Positions 12,253-23,260 are shown, counted from the first letter of the stretch. The stretch is DNA of 64,000 nucleotides from Ornithodoros turicata (GCF_037126465.1 NC_088201.1:25838550-25902549); one strand, 5' to 3'. Numbers and translations are program-made. Notes: generated from the sequence alone by a model not told the origin.

Positions 12253-12567
12253 TCACCGCGCTAGAGCAACACACATCCACGTCAAAATCACTATTGCTGT
12301 GTGGGGAAACTTGGATTGGATTGTTGTTCGTGAAACTATCAGGGTGGTTGCAGCGAAGTTTGCACAGCGCCATTTCAGGCCCAAGCGGCCACGGATTCCG
12401 AAACCTAAAGTGACCAAAGTAAGCGTGGCTAAGCCGGTAGCCAAGTTAAGCGTATCCGAATCAACAAAAGTCCAGGGAATCCGAGAACCAGCGACACCTC
12501 CCGAACGACTCTGGCGTTCAACCCGCTTTCTAGACTGTTTGTCTAGTTTCTCGCTTGTGGTGTCCAA
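12253..12567 (-). CDS. Possible small membrane protein upstream of SLC35C1 (unrecognised)
   Basis: This 104-residue ATG-initiated frame ends 29 bp before the SLC35C1 start on the same strand. It has a basic, serine-rich N-terminus (about 1-30) and two hydrophobic stretches (about 39-58 and 88-101). I do not recognise a family. It could be a second cistron, an upstream exon, or chance: the complementary strand is also open (12299-12574), which weakens the case. If transcribed with SLC35C1 it would act as a large upstream reading frame. Confidence 0.25.
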   Translation of the reverse strand: MDTTSEKLDKQSRKRVERQSRSGGVAGSRIPWTFVDSDTLNLATGLATLTLVTLGFGIRGRLGLKWRCANFAATTLIVSRTTIQSKFPHTAIVILTWMCVALAR

Positions 12568-13035
12568 AACTTAGGATACCCAGTGAGGATGCCTGCCCTG
12601 TTTCAAAAGGGATGAAGCGAACCTGAAGAGTAGGTAGTTTTACAAACGGGTTCTGCATGGTGTTTCAAGCGGCATGGCGCCAAGGAAAGCTACAGAACCT
12701 GTAGGAAACCCACAGAAGAAGCGGGGCATCTCGCCAAAGTACGGACAACTCGAGACTACGTACAGGTTTCGCCAAGATAAACTTCAGGGATTGTAACGAA
12801 GATAGAACAAATAAGAACAGTGTCGGAAAGCTAAGTTAGAGGACGTATTATGCCCCCAAATTTTATGTCCATAACGCCGCCTAGTCTGTTACTCTGCGGA
12901 TAAATCGTGAAAATTAAAAGAACGCCGCTGCGTAATCGGCTATACCTGTGTTCCAGCTACCTTCCTCAGATAGCAACACGGTCGAATGCGGCGTCGCAGA
13001 GAACTAGTCTGCATTCAGTTCCACATGTTCACTCA

Positions 13036-13083
13036 CTGATCTCTATGTATAAAGATCTATGTAGTATATACTATAGAGATCAG
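13036..13083. repeat. Small hairpin, 11-13 bp arms
   Basis: CTGATCTCTAT at 13036-13046 pairs with ATAGAGATCAG at 13073-13083 around an AT-rich loop. Confidence 0.7.
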
Positions 13084-13137
13084 TGTGTTCACTTGGGTTT
13101 CGATGTCGTCTGCAACGCCGCGCTCGACCGCTTCGCC

Positions 13138-13192
13138 ATCTGACGGAGAAGAGCTGAACCACAGTTTGTGTTTCAGCTCCTTTCCGTCAGAT
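13138..13192. repeat. Hairpin, about 22 bp arms
   Basis: ATCTGACGGA..GAGCTGAA on the left is matched by its complement TTCAGCTC..TCCGTCAGAT on the right, with a loop of about 12 bp. There is no coding content. Confidence 0.8.
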
Positions 13193-13465
13193 GAACAAGG
13201 GTGATGAAATGTAGCAAGGGTGAGTGAGTGAGTGCACCTTGTCCCTTTTTGAGTCAAGGCAGGCGTCAAGCGTCACAGGCGCAACAAAAAAGAAAATAAA
13301 AAATACATATATACACGAGTGACATGGTGACTTGGCTGACTACTAGTTGCGCGTTCTGTTTTCATAAGTTGTTTCTGGGTGCTAGTGGTGCTTACCGAAT
13401 CCACTGATTGCGTATACGAAGCAGCCTAAAAGCAGTGTAGTATGTGTAGCTGGAACACGTGTTTT

Positions 13466-13836
13466 GCCGGCCAATAGGAGGACGCGGAGGCCAGGCACTT
13501 CCCAAGCCTCTGCTCTCGCCTAAGAGATGGCACAGCGTTACCGTTGTTTCGCGTGTCGCAAGGCTCCTCCATGGCGCACCAAGCTAATCAACTGCTGAAT
13601 GAAGCTTAGACAGGAGTGTAGCTACCGTTATTTCGCCTGCCGCAAGGCTTCTGCCATGGCGCACCAATCTAACCACTGACCAACGGCTTCGCCGTCCGTC
13701 AACATGGGAACGAGGCCAAACGGCAGTCGCGCGAAAAGCCTTGCGACACGCGAAACAACGGTAACGCTGCGCCATCTCTTAGGCGAGAGCAGAGGCTTGG
13801 GAAGTGCCTGGCCTCCGCGTCCTCCTATTGGCCGGC
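13466..13836. mobile_element. Foldback element with 99 bp arms, related to 48.3-48.6 kb
   Basis: The left arm 13466-13564 and right arm 13738-13836 are near-identical inverted copies, starting from GCCGGCCAATAGGAGGACGC and ending at TCGCAAGGCT. A diverged direct copy of the inner arm (TACCGTTATTTCGCCTGCC...) at about 13621-13675 lies in the loop. The GCGCCATCTCTTAGGCGAGA motif and the downstream GCTCTTGGTCAGCAAAC segment recur at 48.3-48.56 kb, so this is a dispersed family. No clear target duplication was found. Confidence 0.82.
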
Positions 13837-14010
13837 ACCCAGGAGGCGGAGCCTCCCTCGCTCTTGGTCAGCAAACGCAAGGACAGTCACGGTTCAGTTC
13901 CGGTTTAGCTCCGGAGTAAAGAAAATAACGGTTCGAACCGGTTCAGTTTCACATCGTGTAAGGAGAATTGATTGCAGCGAAAATAACCCCCTTTATTATG
14001 GTTTCACGAG

Positions 14011-14852
14011 AATTTATTATGGAATACGCATGTTGATCACCTTACAAAACAACTATCCAAGGTAATCGGTGCTATCAGTCGCATTAGAAGAGCACTGCCA
14101 AGGTGGCTCATGAGCAATATTTATTACGCACTTGTCCATTCCAAACTCTCCTACTGCCTGTTAGTATGGGGCAACACGTCAGCAGATAACCTAGGCAAAT
14201 TACACATACTCCAGAGAAGAAGAGCAGTACGTGTTCTAACAAATGCCGACTTCTTTACTCCTTCTCCAGACCTCTTTTCCGACGCTCACATTCTTACTGT
14301 TAAACAAATGTTCATTCTAAAACTCGGAATTCATATACAACGTCATGTGTGCGAACCAATTACGAGTATCAATCCATGGCCTATATAGTGCCTCAATTTT
14401 TAAACAAATTTTGTAAAGCCCGAGTACACACAGGCACAGTTTAGAGGACCCTTCCGCTCATATTTAGAGGTTAATTATAATATTACGCTATTAGAAAGTG
14501 CTCGACCTTAGTATGGTTGCGTGTGCCTTTGGCTAAAGGACACTTTGCACCAGTGGTGTATTTCTTTTTTCTCTTTTGTGTGTAGCAACTAGATGATAGA
14601 TGATTGTCCACGAACAGTGGAGTACTTGTACTGTATATATTCTAGAAAAATGTTATCGATGTTACTACTGCATAATCACGTTGCAATGGACACTGTACTG
14701 GCGGACAGATATCCGCCGACTGTTTATGTATATGTCTGTATGCATTCCTGTTTGTCGGTCCAGGCACCTCGTCAGGCTCCGCCTTTTGTACCTGGACCTC
14801 ATTTCTGTATTTCTGGAAATGAAATAAATAGAATAAGAATAAGAAGGATAGG
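14011..14852 (+). mobile_element. 5'-truncated LINE: reverse-transcriptase thumb region and 3' tail
   Basis: From about 14011 the frame reads NTHVDHLTKQLSKVIGAISR, then (to 14388) NIYYALVHSKLSYCLLVWGN and HILQRRRAVRVLTNA. This is the typical post-catalytic end of RT in non-LTR elements of the jockey/CR1 type. The catalytic domain is absent, as expected of 5' truncation. A 3'UTR follows, ending in an AATAAATAGAATAAGAATAAG-type simple tail at about 14822-14850, marking the 3' end. It is dead but intact in frame over about 125 codons. Confidence 0.82.
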
Positions 14853-15643
14853 AGGTGAGCTGTAGCTTCTTTGGAGCCACGAGGGGGTCACATTACATTA
14901 ATAGCCCAATGACGGCGGTTTGCACGCGCCCCTTTGTGGGCCACTTTGGCGCGCTACCATCACACGTCTCCAAGTATTCCGAAACTATGCGTTGGGGGCT
15001 CCCAATCACGGTTGCCAGATGCCAAACTCGTCTCCCGCCAAAACAGGTTCAGAAAATAGCCCAAACGTAGCCAACGCACGCCAACGCATAAAAGAAAAAA
15101 CAGCCAAAATAGCCAAAAGCGTTTTCGTTACTCTGTTCACAAAACCGGGAGAATATACAGCATAAGATAGGGGCACGCAACTTGCACATGGGTTATGAGA
15201 AGCGCATATGCATGAACTCTTGGATTATGGATCCATTAGTTTTCTTGTAAACTTGTTCAGGAAGGCGTCGGATGGCACAAAGTCTTTACAGCAACGTCCA
15301 TTTGTCCGCAGGACGAATTTCACGTGAGAGTGTTCTCAAGCGTGTCATGTCTCATCTTATCTGAATACACGTTCGACTGCCGCGTTAGAAAGTGGCAAGC
15401 AAAGAACGCTTAGACTGAGACATGACATGATGTCATTCCGTATGCCAACTGGTGTTGTAAAGTGGAACAAACGATGTGTTTAAGAACCACAAGATGTGTT
15501 GAATTAGATATGATGCACCACACATCTTATAACTTTATTGCTTATGTAAATAAAGGTCACTTTCAACGACACCAAGCCGGGGCAGCTTGATATCGAGTAC
15601 AGGCCTGATATACAGGTCTGCGTAGACTTGACAGTAGCACGAC
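14853..15643. other. Unassigned non-coding DNA
   Basis: I see no recognisable gene or element between the LINE tail and the next MITE. Short frames here lack any family resemblance. Confidence 0.45.
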
Positions 15644-15810
15644 CAGGGGCGGATCCAGACCCTGATTTTTTTTTTTTTTTGGGGGGGGGGGAGCGGCGGT
15701 TTCTTTGTCGGAGCGCGTAGTGGGGGTGGGGGAGAGGGAAATCCAATGTATAAACTGACGTTTTGGGGAAGGGCGATCGCCCCCCCCCCCCCCCTTTGGA
15801 TCCGCCACTG
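15644..15810. mobile_element. hAT-type MITE of the GGGGCGGATCCAG family, 167 bp
   Basis: The ends CAGGGGCGGATCCAG and TTTGGATCCGCCACTG are inverted repeats matching the element at 40130-40295. The core is dominated by long T/G and C homopolymer runs. The flanks AGCACGAC and AGCAGACC agree only partly, so the insertion is older or the duplication has decayed. Confidence 0.8.
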
Positions 15811-16331
15811 AGCAGACCCCCATACAAGCGGCAGCTTTACGCAAAGGTGCGCCCGTGCTCGCCACAATGCGAGTTGTTAATTAGCAATTCATCTCACCTT
15901 CACGTTAATGTAAAGGTGAGAACCATGACCTTGACGTAAGCAACTCGCGTTGCCGTGGACCCGGCAAGCTTTTGCTTGGAGCGACCGTTTATACGCGTAC
16001 CGTGTTACTGAAGTGTGGACAGACCTGTACATGGTTAGTCTTTAATATTCCAACAGCATTAGTTTTGGGGCTTTTAATAATGGAACACCAGCAAGCCCAA
16101 GGCACTACGTACTCTCTCCAGTTCGCGCAACTTATTCAAACTCAGCACTTTCAGAAGAACAATAAAGTCGCACGAGAATAGGTTCCTTTGAACTTGGAAA
16201 TTCTGATTGATTGTCCGCGAACAAAAGCTGCGTTGTAGTCCGCCACAGGATCACTGAATTCCGAAAAAGGGCTCCGATATGTCTCTTCGTATCTGTTCAT
16301 ATCTGTCCTGCTGCCCATTAACACGTCCGAC

Positions 16332-16765
16332 GGGGGTATCCCGAAATGCCGCCATTAAGAATCCACCATTTAGAATCCCATATATTCAAAATCCCAAACG
16401 GCGCTAGCGGATAGCGTTGCGTGGTGCCCAACTGTGGGGAGCCCTCAACGGCGTGGTGAACTGTCAAAAAACACCTAAGCTAACCTAACCTCTGAAAAGT
16501 AACCTAACCTAACCTTACCAAATTCTAATAATTTTTGCTCCTCTAGTGTGACCGCCTTGCTAAGCCTAACGGTCGCCAAAAGCCTTCAACTGGCGTCAAA
16601 ATCACGCAATACTGCGAGATTTGTCAGTAATATGTATTATTCAACACTATCATTCAGCCATTCTTCATATTAAAACTTTAATATATAAATAAAATAGAAA
16701 TATGGGATTCTGAACATCTGGGATTTTAAACGGTGGATTTAACGGTGGAATATTGTGGCACCCCC
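16332..16765. mobile_element. MITE with about 70 bp inverted repeats and 8 bp target duplication
   Basis: The left end GGGGGTATCC... and right end ...GGCACCCCC are imperfect inverted repeats of about 70 bp containing recurring AATCCACC and AATCCCA blocks. The flanks CGTCCGAC (16324-16331) and TGTCCGAC (16766-16773) match at 7 of 8 positions, indicating an 8 bp duplication. The superfamily is unassigned (hAT or Merlin-like possible). A telomere-like AACCT tract lies inside. Confidence 0.75.
16474..16517 (-). repeat. Short degenerate TTAGG-type (AACCT) tract
   Basis: Two blocks, CTAACCTAACC and AACCTAACCTAACCT, are separated by about 10 bp. They read TTAGG on the minus strand, the arthropod telomere unit. 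The tract is short and sits inside a MITE, so it is an interstitial trace and not a telomere. Confidence 0.6.
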
Positions 16766-16919
16766 TGTCCGACCTGGGAGTGCAAAGGATCATCAGCTCT
16801 GTAACAAACGCACGTTCAAGCCGGGGGAAACTAAACAGGACAGAAAGAAGAAATGAGAGGACATTGCGTCGGTGGTCTGTCGGCGGAATAGTTAAACCGA
16901 CGGCCGGGTGGCAAGCGCT

Positions 16920-17180
16920 ATGGAGGAACTGGAAATCGATACCGCGTCCGCAGTAATGCATGGGGGCAGCCTGGCTAACATGAGGAGCACTGGTGGAGAT
17001 GGCGGCATGGCCATACAGGTGGGAACACAGCCTGAAGGGGAAGATATAACGCGCATCATTGATGCTGCATCTTGTCTTCAGGGTCTGGATTCTCGTGTGG
17101 ACCTGGATGGCTGGGACACCATGGCAGGCGTTGCTGTCGGTGCAGACCTGAGTGAAGAGGGTGTGTTGTTGCCACCAGAA
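16920..17180 (+). CDS. Putative first coding exon of an unrecognised gene
   Basis: An ATG in good context (GCGCTATGG) follows a GC-rich stretch and opens an 87-codon frame that starts MEELEIDTASAVM, is acidic and rich in glycine and serine, and stops in phase 0 at a possible 5' splice site CCAGAA/GTAGGT (17181). The frame runs on to 17279 if not spliced. Composition suggests a soluble regulatory protein, but I recognise no family and found no partner exon downstream; a SINE follows at 17301. Confidence 0.35.
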
Positions 17181-17300
17181 GTAGGTGTATTCTGCTTCGC
17201 TTTAGATATGCTGTATATCAAATCTCGAAGTGTAGTGCTTTCGTGTGGCATACAACAACCCGATACATGTTTGACCTAATCAGTTAACATCATCTGCATT

Positions 17301-17577
17301 GCCGACCTCGGTAGCTCAGTCGGTAGTGTGTCCATGCTGACCCAAAGATCGCGTGTTAAAACCCGGCCGAGGACGGTGGCAACTTGGTGGAAGGGTGCAG
17401 GTTGCTCAGACACGCCGTCTTCCGCGAGGAACGCTATATGTGATGTGCCCTGTGTCAGGATTTCGGCGCACGTTAAAGAACCCTCAGGTGGGCAAAATTA
17501 ACCCGCAGACCCGTCCACTGTGGCGTCGCTCATGATCGCAGTTGTCTGGCGACGTAAAGCCCCGCGTTATTATTATC
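17301..17577 (+). mobile_element. tRNA-headed SINE
   Basis: The head carries a pol III A box (GGTAGCTCAGTCGGTAG) and a degraded B box (GTGTTAAAACCC where GGTTCGAACCC is expected). The body has the highly characteristic GCGCACGTTAAAGAACCCTC and the tail ends in a TTATTATTAT tract at about 17567. The defective B box suggests the copy is silent. A piece of the same tail (CTCATGATCACAGTTGTCTT) recurs at 51597-51620. Confidence 0.85.
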
Positions 17578-18340
17578 CTCCTGTATTTTCGAGCCACTAT
17601 ATATATAGGCATATAGCAATATAGGCAAAAACGGCACCGGCGCACATCTCTAGTTCGAGGGTGCTGTCATGCCGCCAGTCGGCGCGGTGACGATGACGAA
17701 CTGCGATGCAAGGCGTCGTCGTGGCGGCTTGGCCAGCAACGCGCCCCTGGCCTCCACGGCATGATGTGGTATGACTGGTGCGCGATTGTTGCGCTTTCTC
17801 GTGGAAGCATGCGTGAGCGTCGAAGAGAAGTATGGGCATTTCGCTTCAGAAGTCAGTAGTGTTTGGCATAGCGGTCGGAAAGTTCCAATACCGTGAGCGA
17901 ACTCACTCATGACGGAACCAAAAGTGGCCCTCACCACACACCCATAAGGTGAGAGTTGGCGGAGTCAAGAAGAGTGAGTGTACAAAACTATATTGTAGAT
18001 TGTGGCGCTCATGAAGAGAGACGGCTACTGGAGAATCGGTCATAAATGTGCGCAGAACTAAGGACTGCTCCATAAAGTACTTCGCCGCATTAGGTATACT
18101 TCTCCCATTCTGCACATTCTGCATAACACAAATACATCGATTCCGAAATTTTACTGTAACGCCGTTCCCATGTATTCACATTGAATGTATTCTGTAGTTC
18201 AAGAGTGTCCGCACAATGATGCTCTGCGTCCTCTTCATTTTGCAGATCTATAACTACATATTAATAACATTGCTAAAATCTGCAAACACGTGCAATGTAT
18301 CCCGTGTCTTACAATTAATGTTTACGCATAAGGCACATCC

Positions 18341-18743
18341 CTACATGAAACTGCGCAGCCGGTCGAAAGCATTAGCGCACCCCGGGGCTGCGTAACCGCC
18401 GCTCATTGTCATCTGTCCCTCTTCAAGGGCGTCATAGTACACTTGGTAGATGTCAGAGAGCGTTTCAATGTCACTGGTCACGGTCTTCGCCAGGATCATC
18501 TGGAGGACGAACAGGAGGGTGATGCACATGCACGTTCCGATGACGATAGGGGCGTGTGCTCGGATGTATGTGTAAACGGCGTCCGCACAATTGCGGGTGT
18601 ACACAGTCTTCCAGGCTTCCTGCTCAGGGACCCCGAGTACTTTGGCACCGCACAGGAAGTTCGGGACGGCGTTCGACGTATTCTGCCGACAACAGGAATA
18701 GGGAACACCGCAACGCTCACGACTTGGGTTCTCTTCGTTGCAC
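18341..18743 (-). CDS. Tetraspanin exon 2 (rest of large loop, TM4, C-terminal tail)
   Basis: The acceptor TTTACAG lies just before 18743, and the exon reads CNEENPSRERCGVPYSCC, then the remaining loop, TM4 and a tail of about 44 residues to the TAG at 18341-18343. Phase and family alignment both fit exon 1. Confidence 0.9.
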
Positions 18744-21700
18744 CTGTAAAGTGGGGTGAACCGTGTGTACAGCGCATGAATCGATCATGTTGTTGCTCCT
18801 GCTCGTTTGTTGCTCCTGCTCGTCCATAAAGGAGAAGAGAGGCAGTTTACGTTGACGGCGTAATTTAACAGCTCGTTGTTTGTAAACCCAGTGCAACAAG
18901 TTGCAAAAGTGACAACGAACGCTTAATATTTTTAATTTACTAGCAAAATTGAGGTAAAACGGCTCAGGGCCAACGTCTGGTGGCAAATAATTCCCAATTC
19001 GTCAAGCAACAGTGATATATCGTCCCCGACTGACTTGCTGCTCCTCATAGCTACGTAGCCGACACGTAGTCGACTGCTTTCGTTTTAGACACTAGGTGCA
19101 TTCTTTTCGCTTGCACATCCTGACCAGATCTGAACTGGGTTATTTGCGTGCTGCACTTTCCTGCAGTTCCTTTCAGCTAGAAAGTGCAGCTGCCGAAAAC
19201 CCGTCTTGCGTGGGGTCCAAGGTAGTGCAGTCCAGTGCAAGTGAAAAGAATGCGCTTACTGTCGTCGGCATAGAATGTAGTCTTATCGCCGTACCAGCGA
19301 TGCGCAGTTGGTGACCACTTCGACACAGTGTTACCCGTAATTTTGAATTTAAATTTTCTGAAAAACTATGAGAGCAATTGGGACGGAAATTGCGACATAA
19401 AAGTACTGAGGGCTCAGGCTATCGAATAGATAAATATCCCCAGATTGCACCTCTACTGTTTCACTGTATACCTTCAAAAGAGAACCCGCAAAATGATATA
19501 CCTTATCCACTCCTGATTTTTGAAAAACGCGGGGCGTACGCCATATTTGTGACACTTAATGCTAGGTGTCACAAAAAGGCGTACATCTCTCGTTTTCAAC
19601 AAATCAGGGGACAGAACGATGTCATTTGCACTGTGCAAATAGAACTTCACCACATAACACGCTTCTAGCAAACCCTCCCCTCCCCACACATAATACCAGA
19701 CTGTTATACTTCACCACACAAATAAAATGACATGCACGAATGCAAAGTGCATGGTGGCCAAGACCCATGACGACGAAGCCTGAGCTTGGGAACAACAATA
19801 ATGTGATTCGAGTGTCGTTGTGAGGCCCTGTTGTTGTGCCCAAGCTCAGGTTTCGTCGTCATGGATCTTTACCACACAAAGAACACACTGTCGTCCCAGG
19901 GCTATCCTAAGGTTGTCAGATGGGGACAGGTATGGCATCCCTAGGATGTCAAAATCTGATCCTCAGAATGTCATAATACTGCCACTTTGGCATATGAGAT
20001 GACGTCCCTGAGGCGGTCCCTCGCCCATCCTCAGGGACCAATTTAGGACAGTTTAAGTACACATGGGGGACAATGCTTTCCCTCAATTCCCTACATTGAT
20101 TTGTTTTATTTTGCTATTTCTAGCACGCACATCCGCCAAGTGCTTACAGAAGTTACATCAAATTGCAATGACACCAAAGTTATGGCAACATTTTTATTGT
20201 TCCAGTGAGAAACAGAATCTTGTCAAGGGACACAAGTCTGAGAAATCCTCGTATTGCCAACCGTAGGGTGCGACAAGCATAAGCTTGCCCACTCCGAAAC
20301 CCACTCCGAAAGGTACTAGAATTCTCTTCCGAAGCCAAAACAGATACCATTTGTTGCTTATAACGCGACCCTCCGTAAACACGAGAGTCCTGCTCGCCTG
20401 CTACGCAAAACGAAAGGTGAGCTCCCCATGTTTCTTTCGATTACGCAAAGAAAAAATACTCAAAGGGAGGAATTGATTGAAGCTCTGGTTCATTCCAAAG
20501 TCTATGTTTCTTACTCCCTTTGGTTTGAGACATTCAGGTAGGACCTTTGAAAGTCAAAAGCAGTGCAACAGAATCGCGCGTTTCTGTTCTTTCCACGGGA
20601 AATCCTTCATGTATCATAGACAGTCATTCCTTTTGGCGGCAGGGAATTTTACGCTGGGCCACCCTTTATTTAAGAAAAATGTCAGACAGGTCCCAGGATC
20701 GGCCCAAAAACAAAACAAATGTGTTTAGGGAGTCTGAGCAGGTATATAAACTGAACAAAATAATATTTCTCGTCCCCCTAGCTACCCACAGGGACGGGCA
20801 CAGGACGTACCTGAATGACTCCTCACGAACAGTCCGCGTGTGTTATCCTCAGGACGTTCTGGGGCTACACCTCGAAGGACGAGGACACGATGACACTGTC
20901 GGGACATCCTGAGGACCATGTGTGTTCTTGGGCACTCTTCTACCCAGTGCCGGCGTCTCCATGGGGGGAGAAGCCCGCCTGAAGGGGAGCCAAAAAGACA
21001 CCTTTTTGGCACGATAATCAAAGAAAATCAAGATTACAGAGGGGGGGGGGAGCAAATTTCCCATTTGTCCCCCCGGAGGCGAAAAGTAGACGCCGGCCCT
21101 GCACCATTCCGAATGACATTGTTCTGTCTCCTGATTTGTCAAAAACGAAGGGGTGCCTATCTTGGACATGCATAATGTATTCAAGATAGGCGCGTCCTCC
21201 CATTTTCAACAACTCAGGAGACAGAACGATATCTGGAATGGTGGTTGGCTAGAAGCATGTCATGCGGTAAAGTTCCCTTTTAGGGGTGTGTGAACCGGTT
21301 TCTAACATTGAATGTGTCGTGCACTTCCACAAATTGTTTTGATGCAATATATAACAGACTTAATGGCGAATTCCGATGGTCGTTTTCGTGCAGCGCATGT
21401 AATGTGCCGCTGTGAGTTCAGCCGAAAAACCATGAGCGAATACGGAAGGGCCAATGAAACGAGACACACGTTGGATTGAAGCGGCCGTGTGTCATGCACG
21501 CTAGAGCCAGTGTAACTTTTTCTGCACTACAACGACTAGCGGAATTCCCTTAGAATGAAAGCACGTGGAGAGGACAGTTCAATTGCTCTGCCCTGTTTTC
21601 TATAGAAGCATCGCTGGGCCTAAAGATTTGTCAAAGCGTCGTTGATGTAACAGAATTTGTTTTGTCAGTAAATTTCATTTGCTCTCACCCAAAACTAGCA

Positions 21701-22340
21701 GCAACCACTTTTTTTAAAACTACTGTCCTGCCGCATTCACTGTGGTTAGTATGACAGCAACCTACTTGAAGTACGGGTTGTGGTTCCAGTCCTGATATGA
21801 ATCCTGAGATAACCCACAGCACTTGAAATTAGCCTGCATGGAATCCATTATCTTCTGAAAGTCGGCATTGTCCCTGTAACTCTTGATGAATTTTGACGGA
21901 CCTCTGTTCTTGAGGTAGTTGCGCGCAACAGGCGGCAAAAGTATAGACAGTTCTGTGAGCAGCACTCCGAACGCGATTTGGGCGTAGATGAACGTGATGT
22001 GACATCTGAGTACGGTAATATTTTCACGTAACGCACCGAGTGCTCCCAGGAAACTTGCTAGCAGGAAAAAGCCACTAGTGATCAAAATCGGAAGCTCCGG
22101 CCGACGAACGAGACTGGCCACGAGGTTTTGCGGCTTAGGTTGAATAAGGTCAGCGATGGTTCCGTCTGCATGGGTGAAAGTAACGAAGAAGGAACTCCAG
22201 AAGAATATCATCGAGAAAAAAACAATTAACAGGTTGATCACGATGAGAGGAATACGGATCCAATTGTTCACGTCCACGATGATGGTTGAAGAAAGGGACT
22301 TGTTGTTTGAGTGTCGCTGAAACGCCTGCTCTCTTTCCAT
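18341..22340 (-). CDS. TspanC8-like tetraspanin, two exons (gene-level span)
   Basis: Joining exon 1 (22340-21766) to exon 2 (18743-18341) gives a four-span protein of about 325 residues. TM1 is IRIPLIVINLLIVFF, TM2 ITSGFFLLASFLGALGALRE, TM3 ITFIYAQIAFGVLLTELSIL and TM4 IVIGTCMCITLLFVLQMILA. The large loop has CCG in NFKCCGLSQ, then FKC, RERC, VPYSCC, FLC and RNC: eight cysteines, the TspanC8 signature. This subgroup (Tspan5/14/33 and fly Tsp3A/26A/86D) escorts ADAM10 to the plasma membrane and promotes Notch cleavage. The codon split across the junction (AA + G = Lys) is in phase. The 3,022 bp intron (18744-21765) is packed with foldback elements. ATG 22340 is chosen because the open frame upstream lacks another ATG. 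Confidence 0.9.
19095..19256. repeat. Nested hairpin in tetraspanin intron
   Basis: The outer arms GTGCATTCTTTTCGCTTGCAC and its near-complement (about 19236-19256) enclose an inner hairpin with GCTGCACTTTC and GAAAGTGCAGC arms. No coding potential. Confidence 0.75.
19488..19630. mobile_element. Foldback MITE, TCCTGATTTGT family, copy 1
   Basis: The ends share about 40 bp of imperfect inverted repeat (GCAAAATGATAT... and its complement ...GATGTCATTTGC), with internal CCTGATTTGTTGAAAAC arms. The centre is a further hairpin (GTGACACTTAATGCTAGGTGTCAC). The same arms recur at 21102-21244 in the same intron. Confidence 0.75.
19761..19868. repeat. Snapback repeat, CCTGAGCTTGGG family, copy 1
   Basis: The left arm GACCCATGACGACGAAGCCT... 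(19762-19800) is matched by ...GTTTCGTCGTCATGGATC (to 19867) with a spacer of about 30 bp. The core CCTGAGCTTGGG / CCCAAGCTCAGG is shared with copies at 61927-62128 and, more weakly, 32272-32365. Confidence 0.8.
20945..21101. mobile_element. hAT-like MITE in tetraspanin intron
   Basis: CAGTGCCGGCGTCT at the left and AGACGCCGGCCCTG at the right are inverted repeats of the CAGGGCCGG type seen at 54660 and 57470. No target duplication is visible, and the right end abuts another foldback at 21102. Confidence 0.65.
21102..21244. mobile_element. Foldback MITE, TCCTGATTTGT family, copy 2
   Basis: The arms begin CACCATTCC and end GGAATGGTG, with a shared GTTCTGTCTCCTGA segment and an inner CCTATCTTGG / CAAGATAGG hairpin. 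It matches the copy at 19488-19630 and is the cleaner of the two. Confidence 0.8.
21766..22340 (-). CDS. Tetraspanin exon 1 (TM1-TM3 and first part of large loop)
   Basis: The frame runs from ATG at 22338-22340 (AAAACATGG context) and ends at CTTCAA, followed by the donor GTAGGT at 21765. The apparent in-frame stop right after the donor is intronic, so this is not a truncated protein. Confidence 0.88.
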
Positions 22341-23019
22341 GTTTTGAAATCCACGGTGCAAAAGTACTCACGAGTTGCACAGCAGTCCTTTCGATTCTGT
22401 AGTCCCGTTGAAGCGCATGACCCTGACAGCGTGGTGTTTCTTCTTCTTCCTCCTCTCAAAAGATGGCCGTGAGCCACTATGGGAGATTGGCCAGGTAGCC
22501 AGGACGACTGGGTGTAACATCCTCTTCTTCGTCCTCGGAGCAGTGGCCGTGGCTCGATGTGGCCGTGTATTTAACGAGGAAGAAATTTAGTAGGGTCGTC
22601 GTTTTCGTCAGTCTGTGTTCGTCAATAAACAAAAATAGAAACTTTCGGCAGTACTGTGGTCATATTGTACTAGACAAAATCGTCATGTCGTTATATCTTT
22701 TACTGGTTCTCCGCGATATTTCTCATACGTATGCTTTGCCCATGGTAACTGTGAGCGCCGATGCCAACGTCTTACTTTGCCGCTACACTTTGCACAGTTT
22801 GAACCGCGTATTCTGACCTTCCTGCTGTGACGTTCTGCGTGAGGAAATGACGTGTGCATGCAGTGGGTCACACATGTTGAAACCATGGGCGGGGACTATA
22901 CCCCCGTGCTCATCTCCTCCTCCAGAAATGCCTCCGGCGCCCAACATAGAATCCAGATCACACAGTGGCGCGGTTGATGACGTTGTATGTGTCTTTTATT
23001 CCGCGTTAGCGCCGTAAAG

Positions 23020-23260
23020 CAACTGTGGCTATGAGCGGACAGATTGAGAGAGGGCGTGGACAGACGTGGACAGATTGAGAGAGGGCAGCAGGCAGGCAGG
23101 AGTGGGGGACGTCCTCGGCCGATATCAAGGGGACATGTGATACGTCTGGAATGTCTGCGGGAAAACCCATGGAAAAACCGTAGGACTCGAGCCCACCACC
23201 TCCCAGTCTTTAGCACCAACGGGCGGATCCTTTTATCCGCTTGGCCGTGGCGCTGGTCTC
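23020..23260 (-). mobile_element. tRNA-headed SINE, CGCTCATAGCCACAGTTG family, copy 1
   Basis: On the minus strand a tRNA-like head (GGCCAAGCGGATAAAAGGAT... with B box GGGCTCGAGTCC) leads into a body and ends CGCTCATAGCCACAGTTG. The same head, body and end occur at 25671-25945. The B box is close to consensus. Confidence 0.8.

Noticed and set aside
12253..12567. Assignment to the Asterix/PAT10 family
   Set aside because: Length and one LKW stretch are reminiscent, but that family is very highly conserved and the rest does not match.
12299..12574. Plus-strand frame rich in lysine and proline opposite 12253-12567
   Set aside because: No family match, and it is the complement of the competing minus-strand frame; at most one is real.
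15504..15867. Three overlapping minus-strand frames of about 100 codons
   Set aside because: They run through homopolymer tracts of a hAT MITE and its flanks; composition artefacts.
16474..16517. Telomere or chromosome end
   Set aside because: Only about five degenerate units, located inside a MITE.
21762..22361. Tetraspanin as a complete 199-residue protein
   Set aside because: The TAG lies within a splice donor and the large loop would be cut after the CCG motif; exon 2 supplies the rest in phase.
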